Of a DNA stretch of 64,000 bases, positions 7,882-16,041 are shown in pieces. The position numbers were made by a program, and so were the translations under genes. A model generated the notes under the pieces. That model saw only the letters and a program-made list of their open reading frames with translations, was not told the origin of the DNA and did not search any database. Origin of the DNA: G001797105 sp964528155 (GTDB taxonomy: Bacteria; Chloroflexota; Anaerolineae; Anaerolineales; E44-bin32); the NCBI GenBank assembly GCA_964528155.1, contig CAZGRL010000011.1:1-64000 (forward strand), in the 5' to 3' direction. Every line of letters starts with the position of its first letter. The stretch's first letter is position 1.

Positions 7882-9291
7882 TCAATTTAGCTTGAAATAC
7901 TCGGTGAAATCGGGCGCCCAACCATCCGGCATGTACTCACCCGTCGCAATGTCCTGGGTGTAGACGCGCCGATACTTGCCGTCGGCGATCGCCTGCACCG
8001 CCTCAGCGAAGCGGTCGACCTCATCGAGCGTGTTGTACAGACCGAAGCTCGCCCGGATCAAGCCGGGCATCTCTCTCCTGTCACCCGCCAGCATGCTCCG
8101 CCGCGTCTTCTCGGCCTCCTCGTCTGCCATCCCCAACAATGCCAGGATGTATGGATGGGCACAAAAGCACCCGCTGCGCACACCGATGCCGTGCTCGTAG
8201 CTGAGGATCGCCGCCACCAAGAAGTGGGACATGCCTTCGATCTGAAACGGGACGACTCCGAGACGCGAGGGGGCACTTCCCGGGTCTGCGTCGCCGTACA
8301 CTCTCACCTTCTCGATCTGCCCCAGCCGCTCGAGCAAGGCCGCTGTCAGCTCTGCCTCGTGGGCTGCGACCGCCGGCATCCCGATCTCTTCCAGCTCACC
8401 GACTGCCAGGGCCATGGCGATGGCTCCGACGATGTTCGGGCTCCCCGCTTCCTCCCGATCGGGAGGGGCAGCCCAAGTGACCTGGTCGAGGGTCACGATT
8501 TCGACTGTGCCCCCGCCGGTCATGTCGGGCTCGCCGTTTTCGAAAATATCGGTGCGGCCGATCAGCACGCCTGTGCCGTACGGGGCATAGAGCTTGTGAG
8601 CCGACAGTGCGATGAAGTCGAGGTGCGCCGGATCGTCAAGCGATCGCATGGAAACCTGCCGATGCGGGGCGAGCTGGGCGCAATCGACGAGGATCATCGC
8701 CCCGGCGGCATGGGCTTTCTCGGCGAAGCGGTGGACTGGAAGGATGTATCCGGTCACATTGCTGGCACCGGTCATCGCCACCAGCCGCAGCCTTCCGGCG
8801 TACATCTCGATCTTGCGCGCAAGGTCGTCCTCGTCCAGATCGCCGTTTGGTCTGAGGCCCGCGTGAACGACATCCGCCACCTGTCTGAAAGGCAGGTCGT
8901 TTGAATGATGTTCTAAATGGGTCACGATGACAACGTCGTCCTGTTTCAGTGAAAGTCGACGCGCGAGTTTATTGATCGCCTCAGTGGTGTTCTTGACGAA
9001 GACGCATGTGTGGTCCTTCGGATCCGCTCCGACAAAAGCAAGAGTGCGAAGGCGAGAACGCTCGAAAGCCCAGGTCGAGAGCTGCGACTTGAAGCCCGTT
9101 CCGCGGTGCACGCTGGCGTAGTAATCGAGGAAAGCTTCGACACCACGGCGGACCCCGGCCAACGGCGGTGTGGAGGCGGCGTTGTCGAAATTGATGTAGC
9201 GCGCTCGGCCGCCATCAAGTAGCGGAACCTCAAGATCGAGACCGGAGAAGCGCGATCGAAGAGGGGAAATGGCCTCGATCTCATGCATCAT
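7882..9291 (-). CDS. cysteine desulfurase (SufS/CsdA-type, PLP, class V aminotransferase)
   Basis: A 469-residue fold-type I PLP enzyme that would convert cysteine to alanine and an enzyme-bound persulfide for Fe-S cluster or thio-cofactor synthesis. It shows NFDNAASTPP at residues 34-43, THLEHHSND near 124-132, and the PLP-binding lysine in ALSAHKLYAPYG (K233). The mobile-loop cysteine lies in GVRSGCFCAHPY (C375, with a second Cys at 377). The C-terminal ~60 residues (RRVYTQDIATGEYMPDGW) extend beyond SufS. No other suf or isc gene is adjacent. The start is one of two tandem ATGs (9291 or 9288) after GGAAGGAG. It lies divergent to the division operon. Confidence 0.82.
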   Translation of the reverse strand: MMHEIEAISPLRSRFSGLDLEVPLLDGGRARYINFDNAASTPPLAGVRRGVEAFLDYYASVHRGTGFKSQLSTWAFERSRLRTLAFVGADPKDHTCVFVKNTTEAINKLARRLSLKQDDVVIVTHLEHHSNDLPFRQVADVVHAGLRPNGDLDEDDLARKIEMYAGRLRLVAMTGASNVTGYILPVHRFAEKAHAAGAMILVDCAQLAPHRQVSMRSLDDPAHLDFIALSAHKLYAPYGTGVLIGRTDIFENGEPDMTGGGTVEIVTLDQVTWAAPPDREEAGSPNIVGAIAMALAVGELEEIGMPAVAAHEAELTAALLERLGQIEKVRVYGDADPGSAPSRLGVVPFQIEGMSHFLVAAILSYEHGIGVRSGCFCAHPYILALLGMADEEAEKTRRSMLAGDRREMPGLIRASFGLYNTLDEVDRFAEAVQAIADGKYRRVYTQDIATGEYMPDGWAPDFTEYFKLN

Positions 9292-9359
9292 GTGACTCCT
9301 TCCTCGATAGACCAGTGCATATGGGAATAAGGTACTGGACCCGGTGGTACCCCTGGCGG

Positions 9360-9389
9360 TTGCATGCCCAGTTTCTATTGGTATATACT
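9360..9389 (+). promoter_or_regulatory. promoter of the division/cell-wall operon
   Basis: TTGCAT (9360-9365), an 18-bp spacer and TATACT (9384-9389). The predicted start near 9396 is directly upstream of the MraZ boxes. I see no comparably good promoter inside the next 17.7 kb. Confidence 0.7.
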
Positions 9390-9399
9390 GTGTGCACTT

Positions 9400-9425
9400 G
9401 TGGGACGAAGTGGGGGGAAGTGGGA
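9400..9425 (+). promoter_or_regulatory. MraZ operator: three GTGGGR boxes at 10-bp spacing
   Basis: GTGGGA (9400), GTGGGG (9410) and GTGGGA (9420) are direct repeats with exactly one helical turn between them. Tandem TGGG(A/G) repeats upstream of mraZ are the known MraZ binding site. Their position just downstream of the start point fits autorepression of the whole operon. Confidence 0.85.
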
Positions 9426-9463
9426 CGCCGGGCTTTTCCGGCGTTCGGCCTTTAGGAGATGAA

Positions 9464-9910
9464 TTGGAACACTTGTTCTTCGGTCAGTACTCCCACAATA
9501 TCGACTCAAAAGGACGCCTCACGGTACCTGTGCGCTTCCGCGACCCGTTGCAGGACGGAGCATACGTCATGCAGGGTTTCGAGCGCAACCTCATGGTTTA
9601 TACCACAGACGACTTCAAAAAGCTCGCGCAGCGGGCGAGCATGTTGACCACGACCAACGTAAACGCGCGCGCGGTCAAGCGGATGATCTTTGGCCGTGCT
9701 ACGGAAGTGGGCCTCGACTCAACGGGGCGTATCTTGATCCCCAGTTTCCTTCGCGAATACGCGCAGCTGCAAGACGAGGTCATTCTCGTCGGCGCGGGTG
9801 AATACTTCGAGGTTTGGGACTCGAAGTCGTGGAACCAAGAGCTGGTGTCTGTAACCGACCCGGACATCAACGCCAAGCGATTCACTGAATTCGACCTCTC
9901 CACGGGGTAG
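9464..9910 (+). CDS. mraZ: transcriptional regulator MraZ
   Basis: About 148 residues. Two AbrB-like MraZ domains each carry the DxxGR signature: YSHNIDSKGRLTVP near the N-terminus and EVGLDSTGRILIPS in the second half. MraZ forms a ring that binds direct repeats in its own promoter and represses the dcw operon. The TTG at 9464 is chosen because AGGAG (9454-9458) lies 5 nt before it. TTG at 9473 would give the family-typical MFFGQYSH. The ATG at 9459 is in another frame. Confidence 0.93.
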   Translation: MEHLFFGQYSHNIDSKGRLTVPVRFRDPLQDGAYVMQGFERNLMVYTTDDFKKLAQRASMLTTTNVNARAVKRMIFGRATEVGLDSTGRILIPSFLREYAQLQDEVILVGAGEYFEVWDSKSWNQELVSVTDPDINAKRFTEFDLSTG

Positions 9911-9913
9911 GCC

Positions 9914-10867
9914 ATGCTCGCGTCGCCGAACGCCGCCGGCGCCGGCCAACACACCCCGGTACTTTACCAACAGGTGCTCTCCGCCCTCCGTCCGAGCGCG
10001 GGGAGCCGATATATTGACGGTACCCTCGGAGCAGGGGGACATGCCTTCGGCGTTCTGGAGGCCTCGAGCCCCGACGGGTCGCTCCTGGGGATCGATCGGG
10101 ATTCGGACGCGCTGAATCAAGCCGCCTCCCGCCTGATCGTCTTCGGGGCAAGGGCCCTGCTGCGGCAGGGCTCCTTTGCAGCTATGAGATCGTTGGCCGA
10201 GGCTGAGGGATGGAACAGCGTTCAGGGTGTGTTGCTCGACCTGGGGCTGTCATCCATGCAGCTGGCGGATCCTTCGCGCGGGTTCTCCTTCCAACAAGAT
10301 GGTCCGCTCGACATGCGCTTCGACCGCTCGCAGCCTTTTTCGGCGGCAGATCTTGTCAATCACGCCTCTGAACGAGAGCTGGTCGACGTCCTGGCGCGCT
10401 TCGGTGAAGAGCCGCGCGCCCGCAGAATCGCCAGGGCGATCGTCGCCGCCAGGCCGCTCACCTCGACAACCGAGCTGGCAAGCGTGGTCGCCGGTTCACT
10501 GCGCGGAGGGAGATCGCGGATCCATCCGGCAACGCGTACTTTCCAGGCATTGCGGATTGCCGTCAACGATGAGTTGACGACTCTCGAGACGGGCCTGGAA
10601 CAGGCGGTTGATCTGTTGGGGCCGGGCGGTCGCGTGGTCGTGATCGCTTTCCATTCCCTCGAAGACAGGATCGTCAAAGGGTTCTTCCGAATGGAAAGCC
10701 GGGACTGCATCTGCCCGCCGGAGCAGCCCGTGTGCACATGTGGGCATCGGGCCCGTCTGAAGAACATCACACCTCGGCCCATCCAGCCGACGGAGGAGGA
10801 AGTAAGGGCGAACCCCAGATCCAGGAGCGCCCGGATGCGCGTAGCCGAAAGGCTCGAACTGGCATGA
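9914..10867 (+). CDS. rsmH: 16S rRNA (cytosine-1402 N4)-methyltransferase RsmH
   Basis: A 317-residue enzyme that methylates N4 of C1402 in 16S rRNA at the decoding site. It has HTPVLYQQVLSAL at residues 13-25 and the AdoMet motif YIDGTLGAGGHA at 33-44. The family segments GVLLDLGLSSMQL, RGFSFQQDGPLDMRF and VVIAFHSLEDRIVK are also clear. The usual C-terminal CICP/CTCG cysteine pairs and the closing NPRSRSARMRVAERL are intact. It lies 3 nt after mraZ, the classical order, and its stop overlaps a downstream ATG (ATGA). Confidence 0.96.
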   Translation: MLASPNAAGAGQHTPVLYQQVLSALRPSAGSRYIDGTLGAGGHAFGVLEASSPDGSLLGIDRDSDALNQAASRLIVFGARALLRQGSFAAMRSLAEAEGWNSVQGVLLDLGLSSMQLADPSRGFSFQQDGPLDMRFDRSQPFSAADLVNHASERELVDVLARFGEEPRARRIARAIVAARPLTSTTELASVVAGSLRGGRSRIHPATRTFQALRIAVNDELTTLETGLEQAVDLLGPGGRVVVIAFHSLEDRIVKGFFRMESRDCICPPEQPVCTCGHRARLKNITPRPIQPTEEEVRANPRSRSARMRVAERLELA

Positions 10868-11004
10868 AAGTTGCACATGCCACTCTGGAAGCTCCGCTGA
10901 AGGGGCCAGGAGTGAGATCGGGGCCGGGGCGGAGACGAATTCTCCTCCTCGTGGCATTCCACCGATGCGATCGAGACCATCCATACTCCAGGGGAACGCG
11001 GTGA
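10864..11004 (+). CDS. small ORF coupling rsmH to ftsL
   Basis: A 46-residue frame that starts in the ATGA overlapping the rsmH stop and ends in the GTGA that starts ftsL. It is thus bracketed by stop-start overlaps like the other genes of this operon. The product is basic (SGPGRRRILLL) without clear domains. It may be a real small protein, a translational bridge that keeps ribosomes loading onto ftsL, or chance. I do not recognise it. Confidence 0.35.
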   Translation: MKVAHATLEAPLKGPGVRSGPGRRRILLLVAFHRCDRDHPYSRGTR

Positions 11005-11459
11005 GGAACCGACACCAGCAAGCATTCAGGCAAGCTCCGTGGCGGGTCGAGATGCGCTCCGCCGGCGGGACCATGCTATGGATGACCGCCCTCTTGATCA
11101 TCGGGGGGATGTACCTGACGGTCAGCTCCAAAGTGGCCCAGGCCGGGCGTGAGGTGTTGACGCTCGAAAGCCGCCGCCAGGAGCTGCTGCAGAGCAACGC
11201 CGACATGCGTGCCCAGCTGGCGGAGCTGACGACCCCAGAGCGCTTGCTCGAACGAGCCGCATCCCTCGGGTTCAAGCCCGCCGGGCCAGATGACATCGAC
11301 TACATCGAGGTCGACGGCTACACACCCCAGCCGGCGTTCGTCGCCCCGAGGCCGCTCGGCTCACTCGAGCCCGGCCCGACTGGACTCTCGCCGGCCTATA
11401 CCGAAACTCTGGGCGCATGGCTTTCCCGCCTTGTCGGTGGGAGCGACAGCCACCCATGA
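11001..11459 (+). CDS. ftsL: FtsL/DivIC-like septum protein
   Basis: About 152 residues. A short cytoplasmic N-terminus is followed by one membrane helix (MLWMTALLIIGGMYLTVSSKV, about residues 25-45). A coiled coil with Leu/Ala heptads follows (EVLTLESRRQELLQSNADMRAQLAEL) and then LLERAASLGF, the usual FtsL pattern. The C-terminal Pro/Gly-rich tail is longer than in well-studied FtsL. FtsL scaffolds the FtsQ-FtsB-FtsW-FtsI divisome complex. The GTG start is supported by AGGGGA 5 nt upstream. The assignment rests on topology and its slot between rsmH and ftsI, since the family is poorly conserved. Confidence 0.75.
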   Translation: MRNRHQQAFRQAPWRVEMRSAGGTMLWMTALLIIGGMYLTVSSKVAQAGREVLTLESRRQELLQSNADMRAQLAELTTPERLLERAASLGFKPAGPDDIDYIEVDGYTPQPAFVAPRPLGSLEPGPTGLSPAYTETLGAWLSRLVGGSDSHP

Positions 11460-13240
11460 ATGAGTTCGCCAATCCCGGCACCCGAATTCGGCTTGTACTC
11501 CTGGGCATGGCTTTGGTCGCCGGCGGGATGGTGGTCCAACTCGTCCGGGTCCAGTTTGGCCCGTATGCTCCCGTCTTCAAGGACCTGGGCAGCTCATCGG
11601 CCGGTCGCCTTGAGCGAGTCATACCGGATCGAGGGTTGATCTACGACCGGAACGGGAAACTGCTGGCGGCCAATTCGACCATGTACTACCTGGAAGTCGA
11701 GCTCCGCCAGCTCACACCTGAGAGCATTCAGGCGATCCCGAAGGTCGTATCCACGCTGCTCTCGATCGACCCCGAGAACGTCCAGGCTCAGCTCGATCGC
11801 GACTATGCCTCCGAGGGTCAACTGCGGATCCGCCTGACCCGCCCTGAATCGGACGGCAAGACCTGGCCGATCAGCATTGATGAGGCCACCGCCGACGTGA
11901 TCAGAGGGTTCATGGTGACGGGGAGTGGGCTTGATCTGAGCGGTCTCTCTCTGGTGGCGGCGCCGAAGCGGATCTATCCGACCGGGTCGCTTCTCGGCCA
12001 CGTGTTGGGAATTGTCAACCAGGAGGGGAAGGGCTTCTTCGGGATCGAGGGTTTCTACGACGAATGGCTCGCCGGGAAACCGATCACGATTGAGAGACCC
12101 CTCATCCCGCCCGATGCGCGGCTCCAACCCGATCCGCCCGCGGGGGTCAACCTGGTCCTGTCGATCGACGTCAACATCCAGCAGATGGTCGAGACGGCCC
12201 TGGAGAAAGCGATCGAAACTTCCCAGGCGGAGAGCGGACAGGTGATTGTCATGGATCCGCACACCGGTGAGATCCTGGCCATGGCCGCATACCCGACCCT
12301 CGATCCGACAGCTTATGAGCCATGGTTGGAGAAGGAACAGGCGAAGGAAGCCGTGATCAGCCCCGCCGCATCGGGGCAGTACGAACCGGGCTCGACGTTC
12401 AAGGTCCTGGTGATGGCGGGCGCACTCGACTCCAGCGTGGTCCAGCCGGATGACGTGTACATCGACACCGGCGAAATCGAAGTCGGTGGCAACGTCATCC
12501 GGAACTGGGACGGGAATGCCTGGGGTCCGCAAACGATGATCGGCTGCATGGAGCATTCGCTGAATGTCTGCCTGGCCTATGTCGGGTCTCAGAAACTCGG
12601 CGCCGGATTGTTGTACGGCTACCTGAACGCCTTTGGGATTGGGCAACTGACCGGGGTTGACCTGGCGGGGGAAGTGCAAGGCGGTCTGCGCACACCTCGC
12701 AACGAGGACTGGACGGAGTCCGATCTAGGGACAAACTCTTTCGGGCAGGGTGTGTCGGTGACGCCTGTTCAATTGATGGCAGCCGTCGGTGCTGTCGCCA
12801 ACCGGGGCGTGATGATCCAACCACATCTCGTCCGAGAGGTCGTCGGTCCGCAGGGTGTGTACTGGCCGAAGCCCACGGTCCTGGGCAAGCCGATCAAGTC
12901 GGAGACGGCCGAGGTGCTCACGGACATGTTGGCGCAATCACTGGGTGATGAGACGAGCAACGCCAGCGTCCCGGGTTATCGGTTGGCCGGCAAGACTGGG
13001 ACGGCTCAAGTTCCCGGGGAGTTCGGCTACGACCCGAAGTGGACCATCGCTTCCTTTATTGGTTGGGGTCCGATCCCCGACCCGCAGTTCGTAGTGTACG
13101 TTCGCATCGATAAACCGCAGAACTCACCCTGGGGCTCGGTGGTCGCCGCGCCGGTGTTCCAGGACGTGGTCAAACGGCTCGTTGTCATGATGAACATCCC
13201 GCCCGACCCGGTGCGGATGGAGTTGGCCGGTGGTGGATAG
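11456..13240 (+). CDS. ftsI: septal peptidoglycan transpeptidase (class B PBP, FtsI/PBP2-type)
   Basis: A 594-residue class B penicillin-binding protein that cross-links septal peptidoglycan, working with FtsW. One N-terminal membrane helix (RLVLLGMALVAGGMVVQLV) is followed by the dimerisation region (PDRGLIYDRNGKLLA). The transpeptidase domain has all three signatures: SxxK in EPGSTFKV (S313, K316), SxN in HSLNVCLA (S368) and KTG in AGKTGTAQ (K513). No PASTA domain follows. The ATG overlaps the ftsL stop (ATGA). The next gene is murF, not murE. Confidence 0.93.
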   Translation: MNEFANPGTRIRLVLLGMALVAGGMVVQLVRVQFGPYAPVFKDLGSSSAGRLERVIPDRGLIYDRNGKLLAANSTMYYLEVELRQLTPESIQAIPKVVSTLLSIDPENVQAQLDRDYASEGQLRIRLTRPESDGKTWPISIDEATADVIRGFMVTGSGLDLSGLSLVAAPKRIYPTGSLLGHVLGIVNQEGKGFFGIEGFYDEWLAGKPITIERPLIPPDARLQPDPPAGVNLVLSIDVNIQQMVETALEKAIETSQAESGQVIVMDPHTGEILAMAAYPTLDPTAYEPWLEKEQAKEAVISPAASGQYEPGSTFKVLVMAGALDSSVVQPDDVYIDTGEIEVGGNVIRNWDGNAWGPQTMIGCMEHSLNVCLAYVGSQKLGAGLLYGYLNAFGIGQLTGVDLAGEVQGGLRTPRNEDWTESDLGTNSFGQGVSVTPVQLMAAVGAVANRGVMIQPHLVREVVGPQGVYWPKPTVLGKPIKSETAEVLTDMLAQSLGDETSNASVPGYRLAGKTGTAQVPGEFGYDPKWTIASFIGWGPIPDPQFVVYVRIDKPQNSPWGSVVAAPVFQDVVKRLVVMMNIPPDPVRMELAGGG

Positions 13241-14678
13241 AGAAGAACTGGCCGGCATGCTGACGCTCGGCGTCGTCATCGAGGCCATCTGCAATCGAGA
13301 CGCCACATCCGTGAACTTTCGCCTCATGGATGTGCATATCGATTCGCGGCAGGTGGATCAGGGATCGCTCTTCATTGCCTTGCCCGGAGAGCGGGTCGAC
13401 GGGCATGAGTTTCTCCAGCAGGCTTTCGAGCGAGGTGCGTTGGTGGCGATCGTCGATAAGGATCCACCCGAAGGCACATCCGTGCTCGACCTGCGCCGGA
13501 CGCCGAGCGACGAACAGCTCACAAACCTGCGCTTCCCCTTGTGCCTGCGAGTGGAGAACTCACTGGAGGCGATGCAGCGAGCCGCGGCCTTCTGGCGGGG
13601 CAAACTGGATCTGCGGGTGATCGGCATCACGGGCAGCGTGGGGAAGTCGACAACCAAAGAGTTGGTGGCTGCGGTTCTGGCGCGACGCTATCGCACGTTG
13701 CGCAGCCCGGGGAATCTGAACAACGAGATCGGTCTTCCGCTCACCTTGCTTCGGCTGAGAAAGTCTCACGAGCGGGCCGTACTCGAGATGGGTTTCTACG
13801 TGCCCGGGGAAATCGCCTTGTTGTGCGAGTGGGCCCGGCCGCAGATCGGGGTGATCACCAACATCAGTCAGGTTCACCTCGAGCGAGCCGGGAGCATGGA
13901 GGCCATCTTCAGCGGGAAGTCGGAGCTCGTCGAAGCCCTGCCGCCGGCGCCGGACGGCACGGCCGTCTTGAACCACGATGAGCCGCTGGTCCGTCGGATG
14001 GCCGACCGCACTCAGGCGGAGATCTTCTACTACGGCCTGACCTCCGAGGCCGACCTTTGGGCGGATGAAATCGAGGGGCTTGGGTTGGGCGGAGTTCGAT
14101 TTGTCATGCACTACGAGGGAGATGCCATCCACGTCCGTGTCCCGCTGCTGGGGCGGCATTCGGTTCACACGGCATTGCGGGCCTCAGCCGTTGGTCTGGT
14201 GGACGGGCTGACCTGGGAAGAGATCGTCGCCGGACTTCAAGGCGGGCAGAGCCAGCTCCGCCTGTTCGCCGTACCTGGACCGGGGGGCAGCCTGCTGCTC
14301 GACGACACCTACAACGCTGCCCCGACGTCGATGATCGCCGCCCTCAACCTGCTGGCCGAGCTTGAGGGTCGACGGATCGCAGTGCTGGGCGACATGCTCG
14401 AGTTAGGCGAATTCGAGGAGCGCGGTCACCGCATGGTCGGGGTCCGCGCTGCCGAAGTCGTCGATGAGCTGGTGACCGTCGGCGAGCGGGCCCGCTGGAT
14501 CGCCGACGAAGCATTGCGGGCCGGGCTTCAGCCGGCGGCTGTCACTCAATTGGCGGACGTCGCCGAGACGACCGAATTCCTGCGCGGACGCGTCGGAAGT
14601 GGCGACGTGGTCCTAATCAAAGGCTCGCGGGCGCTGCATATGGAAGACCTGGTGGCCGCGCTTGGAGAGGACGAGTGA
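13230..14678 (+). CDS. murF: UDP-MurNAc-tripeptide:D-Ala-D-Ala ligase MurF
   Basis: A 482-residue ATP-dependent ligase adding D-Ala-D-Ala to the stem tripeptide. The N-terminal domain contains the UDP-binding segment HIDSRQVDQGSLFIALPGERVDGHEF. The ATP P-loop GITGSVGKSTTKE is at residues 132-144, then LRSPGNLNNEIGLPLTLL, and MGFYVPGEIALL. The C-terminal domain has LLLDDTYNAAPTSMIAAL and AVLGDMLELGEFEERGH, typical of MurF. The GTG start overlaps ftsI by 11 nt. An in-frame ATG at 13257 is an alternative. Confidence 0.93.
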   Translation: MVDREELAGMLTLGVVIEAICNRDATSVNFRLMDVHIDSRQVDQGSLFIALPGERVDGHEFLQQAFERGALVAIVDKDPPEGTSVLDLRRTPSDEQLTNLRFPLCLRVENSLEAMQRAAAFWRGKLDLRVIGITGSVGKSTTKELVAAVLARRYRTLRSPGNLNNEIGLPLTLLRLRKSHERAVLEMGFYVPGEIALLCEWARPQIGVITNISQVHLERAGSMEAIFSGKSELVEALPPAPDGTAVLNHDEPLVRRMADRTQAEIFYYGLTSEADLWADEIEGLGLGGVRFVMHYEGDAIHVRVPLLGRHSVHTALRASAVGLVDGLTWEEIVAGLQGGQSQLRLFAVPGPGGSLLLDDTYNAAPTSMIAALNLLAELEGRRIAVLGDMLELGEFEERGHRMVGVRAAEVVDELVTVGERARWIADEALRAGLQPAAVTQLADVAETTEFLRGRVGSGDVVLIKGSRALHMEDLVAALGEDE

Positions 14679-15679
14679 GCTCAACCGCCGCCGCCCTCTC
14701 ATTGGGAGGCATCGCTTTTGTGCTGACCGTCATCTGGGGCGGTCCGATGATTCAGATCCTGCGGATTCTCAAGATCGGAAAACAGATTCGCATTGAGGGT
14801 CCGCAACGTCACATCGCCAAGCTGGGAACGCCGACGATGGGGGGCTGGTTGTTCGTCTCGTCGGTGGTGCTGATCACGGCTGTTCTGAATCTGGTCTCGA
14901 TCTTGAGCGAGCTGACCGTCATCGGTCGCTCGATCATCTTTCCCATGCTGATCATGGTCGCCTTCGCTACGCTGGGCGCGCTGGACGATTGGCAGGGGAT
15001 CCGGGGCAAGGCGCGCGGTCAAGGGATGCGCGCCCGCTGGAAGTTCCTGTGGCAGGTGCTGATCGCGCTCGCTGCCGGCCTGGTCTTGAAATACGTCCTG
15101 CAGGCACCCGAACTGTATCTGCCGAACTATCCCGAGGAAATCGAGCTTGGGATCTGGTACGTACCGATTGCCATGTTTGTGATCGTGGCGACGAGCAACG
15201 CCGTGAATCTGACCGACGGCTTGGATGGATTGGCGGGATTGATCGCGGCGACGGCCTTCGCCGCTTACGGCGCCATCGCCGCGATGCAAGGGCAGATCTT
15301 CTTGGTGCGGTTCTGCTTCACTGTGGTCGGTGCTCTGTTCGCCTTCCTTTGGTACAACGTGTACCCGGCCGAGTTGTTTATGGGAGACACCGGGTCGCTT
15401 GCCCTCGGCGCCACCCTGGCGGTCGTGGCATTGATGACCGGCCAATGGGCCTTGCTGCCCGTGATCGCCATCATCCCGGTCAGTGTGACCATGAGCGACA
15501 TTCTGCAGATCGCCTACTTCCGTGTGACGAAAGGCCGGCGCCTGTTCAAGATGGCGCCGCTCCAACACCACTTCGAACTCATTGGATGGAGTGAAACGCA
15601 GGTCGTGCAGCGCTTCTGGCTCGTCGGGCTATTGGCGGCCATGGTGGGCGTGGCGCTGGCGATGCTGAAAGGGAGCTGA
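14675..15679 (+). CDS. mraY: phospho-MurNAc-pentapeptide transferase MraY
   Basis: A 334-residue integral membrane enzyme making lipid I from UDP-MurNAc-pentapeptide and undecaprenyl phosphate. It has about ten membrane helices. Family motifs are KLGTPTMGG near residue 48, LGALDDWQGI (the Asp pair), NAVNLTDGLDGLAG, FMGDTGSLALGA, and the His-rich PLQHHFELIGWSETQVVQRFW near the C-terminus. It starts at GTG in a GTGA overlap with murF. Confidence 0.96.
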   Translation: MSSTAAALSLGGIAFVLTVIWGGPMIQILRILKIGKQIRIEGPQRHIAKLGTPTMGGWLFVSSVVLITAVLNLVSILSELTVIGRSIIFPMLIMVAFATLGALDDWQGIRGKARGQGMRARWKFLWQVLIALAAGLVLKYVLQAPELYLPNYPEEIELGIWYVPIAMFVIVATSNAVNLTDGLDGLAGLIAATAFAAYGAIAAMQGQIFLVRFCFTVVGALFAFLWYNVYPAELFMGDTGSLALGATLAVVALMTGQWALLPVIAIIPVSVTMSDILQIAYFRVTKGRRLFKMAPLQHHFELIGWSETQVVQRFWLVGLLAAMVGVALAMLKGS

Positions 15680-15680
15680 T

Positions 15681-16031
15681 ATGGACATTGGCATGCTCTG
15701 GTTCGATGACAGTGCGCGTTCGACCGACGAGAAGATCAAGCGCGCCGTGGCTTTCTACGCGGAGAAATACGGCCGCGCTCCGACGCTGTGCATGGTCCAT
15801 CCGACCACGGCGCAAGCCGATGGCGTCATCGGAGGCATCCAGGTCCGCCCGGCCCGCTCCGTCCTGCCGCACCATTTTCTTGTCGGGATCGAGGACGAGA
15901 AGACCAACGGGAAGGGCGCTCCGGCGAAGCAACTCACGCTGGACCTGAACGACGAAGCAGGAGAAACCAAGGCTGAGCGGCCGAAACCTCGCCGGGCTGC
16001 CATGCCGGCCCTGGACGGTCGGGCTGCTTGA
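15681..16031 (+). CDS. small conserved-looking protein in the dcw operon, unknown
   Basis: A 116-residue soluble protein. Its N-terminal two thirds look folded (IGMLWFDDS, KIKRAVAFYAEKYGRAPTLCMVHPTT, VLPHHFLVGIEDE). The charged, Pro-rich tail looks disordered. It starts 2 nt after mraY and ends just before the murD start, so it is made with the precursor enzymes. It is not part of the textbook dcw set. I have a recollection of similar proteins in Chloroflexota genomes but no function. There is no membrane segment. Confidence 0.65.
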   Translation: MDIGMLWFDDSARSTDEKIKRAVAFYAEKYGRAPTLCMVHPTTAQADGVIGGIQVRPARSVLPHHFLVGIEDEKTNGKGAPAKQLTLDLNDEAGETKAERPKPRRAAMPALDGRAA

Positions 16032-16041
16032 TGGAGGCGAG

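Noticed and set aside
9459..9647. ATG-initiated frame just after AGGAG at the mraZ start
   Set aside because: It is in a different frame and gives a short unrelated peptide. The MraZ frame starts at TTG 9464.
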